Source of the DNA: Altibacter sp.
GTDB lineage: Bacteria; Bacteroidota; Bacteroidia; Flavobacteriales; Flavobacteriaceae
Length of the DNA: 64,000 bases
NCBI RefSeq assembly: GCF_019913785.1
Contig: NZ_JAIOHK010000063.1
Coordinates: forward strand, 85,209 to 149,208
Direction: 5' to 3'
Part shown: piece by piece, positions 58,496 through 64,000 of the stretch
How the letters are laid out: each line of letters opens with the position of its first letter
Numbering within the stretch: the stretch's first letter is position 1
Position numbers and translations under genes: made by a program
Notes under the pieces: model-generated
What the model was told of the DNA's origin: nothing
What the model saw: only the letters and a program-made list of their open reading frames with translations
The model's database searches: none

Positions 58496-59395
58496 ATGAA
58501 AAAACTACTCGTGCTTTTACTATTGTTGGCTTTTTCAAACCATTCATATTCACAAGATTACACACCATTGTTAGATTATTACAATGAGTGGAATCTTAGA
58601 TTTTGTTTTGCCTCCATATGCGATACGGATCTGTATTACACAAATGGGGATACGCTAGTCGATGGCATGAACTATAAGGTGCTGGATGGTTATCACTATA
58701 TTTCCAGAGGGTTTTTATTGCGAGAAAACATTCCTGAAAGAAAAGTTTATTTAAAAGTTATTTTACCAAGTGGAATAAGCGACTATCTATTATATGATTT
58801 CTCTCTTCCCGTGGGCGACTCTATTGATATGAAAAACCCCATTACTCCATTTCCGGAAGATGCTGGCTATTTCACGGTAGATTCTATCATACCACGACCC
58901 TTGGTCGACGGAAACCATTACCGCCATTTCTATTTTTCTCCGTCTGCTTCCAACACGGTTAGCACAAATAATGCTATTTGGATTGAAGGAGTTGGATCGA
59001 TGTCAATAATTACCGCCCCCAGTGGGGATCCCGATATTAACGGTGTAGGTCGAGTTGCCTGTATGTTTAAAAATGGAGAATCGTTTTATTCAGATTTAGA
59101 TATCATCGATGAATGTGAGCCTTTGTTTATTCTTGACACATCTTCCTTTGAAGATGAAAAGAATATTGTTAAAGCCATAACAACGCCATCAACCAATGTG
59201 TATGAGATCATAAATATAGCCGACATTACAACTATCCAACTCTATAATTTGTCGGGCGTGATTTTAGAATCCTTCGAGAATGATAATCGTGATTCGATCA
59301 GCCTCAATTTAAACAAATATCCATCGGGAATCTATATACTTGTGCTTAAAGCCAACAACAATAGCAAACAGGTTTTAAAAATTATCGTGGCGTAA
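58496..59395 (+). CDS. Secreted protein with T9SS type A C-terminal sorting domain
   Basis: Signal peptide; IQLYNLSGVILESFEN...LNKYPSGIYILVLKANNNSKQVLKIIV. Confidence 0.82.
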   Translation: MKKLLVLLLLLAFSNHSYSQDYTPLLDYYNEWNLRFCFASICDTDLYYTNGDTLVDGMNYKVLDGYHYISRGFLLRENIPERKVYLKVILPSGISDYLLYDFSLPVGDSIDMKNPITPFPEDAGYFTVDSIIPRPLVDGNHYRHFYFSPSASNTVSTNNAIWIEGVGSMSIITAPSGDPDINGVGRVACMFKNGESFYSDLDIIDECEPLFILDTSSFEDEKNIVKAITTPSTNVYEIINIADITTIQLYNLSGVILESFENDNRDSISLNLNKYPSGIYILVLKANNNSKQVLKIIVA

Positions 59396-59437
59396 AACTA
59401 AAAGTACCTTATTGGTTTAATATGCTTTTATAATTTC

Positions 59438-59481
59438 CACAAACGAAAACCCACAACTTCAGTTGTGGGTTTTCGTTTGTG
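59438..59481. terminator. Bidirectional terminator between convergent genes
   Basis: cacaaacgaaaacccacaact-tc-agttgtgggttttcgtttgtg, perfect 21-bp arms. Confidence 0.85.
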
Positions 59482-59523
59482 AAATCAAATTTAATATCAA
59501 ATATAGGTATAACCAAGAATAGG

Positions 59524-60564
59524 TTATTTCTTGATAAACTTTTTTGAAACCAGTGTGGCAGTTCCATCCAGAACACTTAGTTGATATACACCTGTTTGCA
59601 ATGCACTAACATCAATTGTATTATTTGATGTAACCACATTATTAACAACTGTTCGTCCTAACATATCGGTTATTGAAACATAGAAATTGGCTAATTCAAT
59701 TCCTTCAACCACTAGGTTCAATTGATTTGACGTCGGATTTGGATACAAGGAAAAAGTAGTAGTATCAAAGTCATTTACTCCTAAGGGTGCACTTGGTAAT
59801 TCAACTAAATTTCCTGCAACACCTGTCGAAACCCACAATCCAAAAGCAGGACCGTTACTGTTATTTGCAGGGTTTAAAAACCCAGAAGCCAATACTACTA
59901 GAGCAGCTCCATCTAAATTCAAAGTTGCCAATGGTGCAGCAAAAGCAGCTACCCCAACAGATCCTGTTTCATCTCTAATTTCTAAAACATAATCTGCAGT
60001 AGGTAATTCCAAATAGCCTTGGAATTCGGTATATGAGATATCATCTACAATGGTACCTGCTCCTACACCGGTTTCTACTACGTCTACAGTTGGCGCATCT
60101 GTGGAGCCATGGTGCACTAACACATCGGTGTTGGTACCACTTGTGGCCGCTTCTCTACCCATAACATACACCTGTAATCCAAATGGCTGTGGTGGGTCGT
60201 ATCCCGTTGGACTTACTATCCCATCGGCAACGACGACATACGTTTCTCCATCCATTAAGGTCACTGGGAAAGAAGCAATAATATCTCCCGGGCCAGTACT
60301 AGTTGGTGGCGCCACTCCTATAATAACTTCAACACCGGCCGGAAAGTCTATAAATCCGGTTTCAGTCCTAAAAGTGAAATCGTCCAAGGTGAGGTTTGCA
60401 TCAAGATAAACATCCACTTGTTCGGCTGCTGCGTCTGCTGAATTGTGAATAATGTTTACTCTAGCGGTTTGTGAAAATGCTGTGAACGAAATAAGGGTCA
60501 CAACAAGAATTTGTAATACGTTTTTCATAGCGTTTTGTTTTAAAGTTTGACCAAATCTAAACAA
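59524..60564 (-). CDS. DUF4397-like secreted protein with T9SS sorting domain
   Basis: ARVNIIHNSADAAAEQVDVYLD, VLVHHGSTDAPTVDVVE repeats; SLYPNPTSNQLNL...GVYQLSV...SKKFIKK; likely start is the internal Met (60528). Confidence 0.85.
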   Translation of the reverse strand: MFRFGQTLKQNAMKNVLQILVVTLISFTAFSQTARVNIIHNSADAAAEQVDVYLDANLTLDDFTFRTETGFIDFPAGVEVIIGVAPPTSTGPGDIIASFPVTLMDGETYVVVADGIVSPTGYDPPQPFGLQVYVMGREAATSGTNTDVLVHHGSTDAPTVDVVETGVGAGTIVDDISYTEFQGYLELPTADYVLEIRDETGSVGVAAFAAPLATLNLDGAALVVLASGFLNPANNSNGPAFGLWVSTGVAGNLVELPSAPLGVNDFDTTTFSLYPNPTSNQLNLVVEGIELANFYVSITDMLGRTVVNNVVTSNNTIDVSALQTGVYQLSVLDGTATLVSKKFIKK

Positions 60565-60752
60565 TAATTTATTTTGTTTAATCTTTTTTATTAAAAGTTT
60601 AACAAACCATCTAATCTTTTGATTTTAAACATGCTAAAAAACATCGATTTTATTAAAACATTCCCAAAAAGAGGTATAGTAGCATTTACAGCCATACAAT
60701 TGGTAATACAAAATTTAAAAAAGTATATTTATACCATTATAGATATGACTCC

Positions 60753-61130
60753 ATGAAAAAATTACTTTTCTTCTTATTTATCGCGTGTATTGCGACAACA
60801 GGATTCAGTCAAGATATGGCTATAGCTGTTTACGGACTGGATAACACCAACAAGGCAACGCGAATGCTCATACAAAAAGCCACGTCCGATGGTGAGAATG
60901 CATACCTAATTGTGAAATCTAAAGACAGCCATAGTCCAATGCTCAAGGACGCGGCTACTGCTCGTCGTGTTTTTACGGAAATACGTATAGTGTTGAAGTT
61001 GGCGAATGGTGTAATTACCACCAACAAATTGACCCAGGCTTCCTTATATGCTTATTCTGAAACCGGACAAGGTACTACGGCTACCGAAACTTTTAGACTA
61101 GAGTTTGAAGACGAAATACAGTTGCATTAA
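60753..61130 (+). CDS. Hypothetical secreted protein
   Basis: Signal peptide; ORF. Confidence 0.65.
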   Translation: MKKLLFFLFIACIATTGFSQDMAIAVYGLDNTNKATRMLIQKATSDGENAYLIVKSKDSHSPMLKDAATARRVFTEIRIVLKLANGVITTNKLTQASLYAYSETGQGTTATETFRLEFEDEIQLH

Positions 61131-62521
61131 TTGCTCAGTGAGGCGATAGGTATTCCCACATTCTTGATATCGGCAAATCCACCGGCCACGTCGATCACAT
61201 TGTGAATCCCTCTGCTTTTTAAAATGGAAGCTGCAATTACCGAGCGATAGCCGCCCGCACAGTGTACATAAAAGGTTTTTTCTTTCGGGAATTTAGAGAA
61301 ATGATCGTTTATAAACCCGAGGGGGATTAACATAGCATCCGGGATATGTCCATTTTCAAATTCACCTTCATTGCGTACATCAATAACCGGCACCTCCTGT
61401 TTCAAAGTAGTTTTAAAAGTTTCAGCTGAAATAGATTCCATAGCGTCAGTTTCTTTACCCGAAGCCTTCCAAGCTTCAATGCCACCCACCAAATAGCCCA
61501 GCGTATTGTCAAATCCTACGCGTGATAAACGTATAACGGCCTCTTCTTCTCTCCCTTCAGAAGTCACCAAGAGTATAGGTTGTGCTACATCGGCGATAAG
61601 TGCTCCTACCCAGGGGGCAAAACCACCATCCAGTCCAATAAAGATGGAACGAGGGATATGTCCTTTTATAAATTCACTTTGGTGGCGCACGTCCAAGATC
61701 ACAGCGTCACTACTATTGGCCAAATGTTCAAAAGCTTCCGGGGAGAGCTTTTGAGTTCCCCGAGAGATAACTACATCAATATCATCATAGCCTTCCTTGT
61801 TCATTTTCACATTAAGTGGAAAATAGACCGGCGGAGGTAATAAACCATCGGTCACTTCTTTCACAAATTCGGCTTTGGTCATATCGGCCCGAAGTGCATA
61901 ATTTAGCCGTTTCTGACTCCCAAGCGTATCCACCGTTTCTTTCATCATATGTTTTCCACAGGCAGAGCCTGCACCATGTGCCGGATATACAATCACATCG
62001 TCGCCCAAAGGCATAATTTTATTTCGAAGACTTTCAAATAAGATGCCTGCCAAATCTTCTTGAGTCACTTCATTGGCCTTCTGTGCCAAATCGGGTCTTC
62101 CAACATCCCCTAAGAATAAGGTATCTCCGCTAAAGATGGCATGGTCTTTTCCGTTTTCATCCCGTAATAGATAGGTGGTACTTTCCATGGTGTGTCCCGG
62201 CGTATGCAAGGCCACAACGGTAATCTTTCCCAATTTGAATTCCGCACCATCGCTCGCAATAATTGCATCAAAAGACGGATTTGCATTCGGGCCATACACT
62301 ATAGGAGCACCGGTCTCCTTCGAAAGCGTTACATGACCACTTACAAAGTCGGCATGAAAATGTGTTTCAAAAATATATTTAATAACGGCATTATCTCGTT
62401 TCGTCCTTTCCAAATAAGGCTTTACTTCACGTAAAGGGTCTATAATGGCTACTTCGCCTTCACTTTCAATATAGTAGGCCCCTTGAGAGAGACAGCCGGT
62501 ATAAATTTGCTCGATATGCAT
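61127..62521 (-). CDS. MBL-fold hydrolase with two rhodanese domains (persulfide dioxygenase-like)
   Basis: THFHADFVSGH, FSGDTLFLGDVGRPDL, VILDVRHQSEF, VIDVRNEGEF, VHCAGGYRS. Confidence 0.92.
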   Translation of the reverse strand: MHIEQIYTGCLSQGAYYIESEGEVAIIDPLREVKPYLERTKRDNAVIKYIFETHFHADFVSGHVTLSKETGAPIVYGPNANPSFDAIIASDGAEFKLGKITVVALHTPGHTMESTTYLLRDENGKDHAIFSGDTLFLGDVGRPDLAQKANEVTQEDLAGILFESLRNKIMPLGDDVIVYPAHGAGSACGKHMMKETVDTLGSQKRLNYALRADMTKAEFVKEVTDGLLPPPVYFPLNVKMNKEGYDDIDVVISRGTQKLSPEAFEHLANSSDAVILDVRHQSEFIKGHIPRSIFIGLDGGFAPWVGALIADVAQPILLVTSEGREEEAVIRLSRVGFDNTLGYLVGGIEAWKASGKETDAMESISAETFKTTLKQEVPVIDVRNEGEFENGHIPDAMLIPLGFINDHFSKFPKEKTFYVHCAGGYRSVIAASILKSRGIHNVIDVAGGFADIKNVGIPIASLSN

Positions 62522-62667
62522 AATCCAAGAATTTTCACAAATATAACCATTGTTCTAGTTTCAAGAGTTCCAATCAGGTCGATTTTCTATTTTTCACATA
62601 ATTTTCACAATTGGGTTTTCAAGTTTATATATCTTTAGCCAATTCAATTTTATCTGAAAAAAATCCT

Positions 62668-63705
62668 ATGAAATATTTACTAGTCTCAATTATTACCGTT
62701 GTTGCAGTTGCTTGTAATTCAACACATAATTCTGCTCAGAATTCGGTACCGCCTACTACGGTGAGTAGCCCTTCCCGTGTTGATTATGCAAATACAATTA
62801 CTGCTGACGAATTAAAAACTCACTTATATATCTTTGCTGGCGATGCGATGGAAGGTCGAATGACCGGACAAAAAGGTCAGAAGTTGGCGGCAGAATACCT
62901 TCGGAATTTTTATATGGACCAAGGAATCCCCTCACCTATTGAAGATAAAAACTATTATCAGGCAATTCCAGCCGAATATTTCGGTAGAATGAAAGACCCG
63001 AAAGGTTCAGAGAATGTGGTGGCGTATATTAAAGGTTCTGAAAAACCGGAGGAAGTGATCGTGCTTTCTGCGCATTACGACCATGTGGGAACCGATAAAG
63101 ATGGCAATGTGTATAACGGTGCCGATGATGACGGAAGCGGAACAGTTTCGATGTTGGAAATAGCAGCGGCCTTTCAACAGGCAGTTGAGGATGGCAATGG
63201 CCCTAAAAGATCGATACTTTTCTTGCATGTTACCGGTGAAGAAATTGGATTGTACGGTTCAAAATATTATACCGAAAATCCACTGTTCCCCTTGGAAAAT
63301 ACGGTGTGTAATCTGAATACCGACATGATTGGTCGTATCGACCCCGATAAAGCAGACAATCCAAACTACGTTTACCTTATTGGCAGTGACAAATTAAGTC
63401 AGGAATTACACGATGTTTCTGAAGCCGTGAATGAAAAATACATCCAATTAGAATTGGATTATAAATTCAATGATGATAACGATCCAAATCGGTTCTATTA
63501 CCGAAGTGACCATTACAATTTTGCCAAGAAAAATATTCCGGTGATTTTCTATTTCAATGGAACACATGCCGATTATCACCAACCTACGGATACGCCCGAT
63601 AAAATTGAATATGAGCTTATGGCAAAACGTGCACAGCTTATTTTTCAAACCACCTGGGAGATTGCAAACCGAGAGGGACGTATTACAGCCGATAAGTTGA
63701 AGTAA
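62668..63705 (+). CDS. M28 family zinc peptidase lipoprotein
   Basis: VLSAHYDHVG, GADDDGSGTVSMLEIA, HVTGEEIGLYGSKYY; Met 62668 fits lipoprotein signal VAVACNS. Confidence 0.92.
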   Translation: MKYLLVSIITVVAVACNSTHNSAQNSVPPTTVSSPSRVDYANTITADELKTHLYIFAGDAMEGRMTGQKGQKLAAEYLRNFYMDQGIPSPIEDKNYYQAIPAEYFGRMKDPKGSENVVAYIKGSEKPEEVIVLSAHYDHVGTDKDGNVYNGADDDGSGTVSMLEIAAAFQQAVEDGNGPKRSILFLHVTGEEIGLYGSKYYTENPLFPLENTVCNLNTDMIGRIDPDKADNPNYVYLIGSDKLSQELHDVSEAVNEKYIQLELDYKFNDDNDPNRFYYRSDHYNFAKKNIPVIFYFNGTHADYHQPTDTPDKIEYELMAKRAQLIFQTTWEIANREGRITADKLK

Positions 63706-63726
63706 GGCGCAATTGTGTCTTTTTTT

Positions 63727-64000
63727 TGTCATTCTGACGCAAGTCAGAATCCATTATTCGTTGAGACTATTATCCCCAATGGACACTGTGTCAAGCACAG
63801 TGTGACAAGTCCTATTACCCCCTTCTTGTCATTCTGACGCAAGTCAGAATCCATTATTTGCAGTGACTATAAACCCAATGGACACTGTGTCAAGCACAGT
63901 CTGACAAATACCATACCCCCTTCTTGTCATTCTGACGCAAGTCAGAATCCATTAAGCACAGTGTGACAAGTCCCATTACCCCCTTTTTGTCATTCTGACG
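63727..64000. repeat. Tandem intergenic repeat (unit about 100 bp, copies start at 63727, 63827, 63925, 63988), continuing past the window
   Basis: tgtcattctgacgcaagtcagaatccatta + ggacactgtgtcaagcacagtgtgacaag. Confidence 0.88.

Overview
Flavobacteriaceae-like chromosomal window (judged from TATNTTTG-type -7 promoter elements, T9SS C-terminal sorting domains and gene content). Core genes flank a low-GC integrative island of about 36.7 kb inserted at the 3' end of a tRNA-Ser(UGA) gene. The island runs from 21168 to 57848 and is bounded by a 13-bp direct repeat, cctctttctccgc. Its left end carries a tyrosine integrase, an HTH/excisionase-like protein and a BT4734/VirE-N-like protein. No relaxase or conjugation genes were seen. 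The main cargo is a complete BREX type 1 operon on the minus strand: XRE regulator, brxA, brxB, brxC, pglX, pglZ, brxL. Four extra co-directional genes are nested between pglX and pglZ: a PLD-family/HhH protein, a C4 zinc-finger protein, a UvrD-like SF1 helicase, and a 731-aa protein of unknown family ending in an HhH-like segment. A decayed second copy of the pglX 3' end lies just downstream of the PLD gene, a recombination scar suggesting modular replacement or insertion inside BREX. Further cargo: two PD-(D/E)XK-like nucleases, a small serine recombinase with a duplicated 3' end 5 kb away, and a NitT/TauT-like ABC transporter + methyltransferase + membrane protein operon between those two recombinase ends. 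Outside the island are ftsK, lolA-like, lptF/G-like, ribB(A) with a degenerate GCH-II domain, a two-component cluster flanked by a broken duplicate of a thioesterase 5' end, and two intergenic repeat families. All family assignments are from reading sequence motifs; no database search was run.
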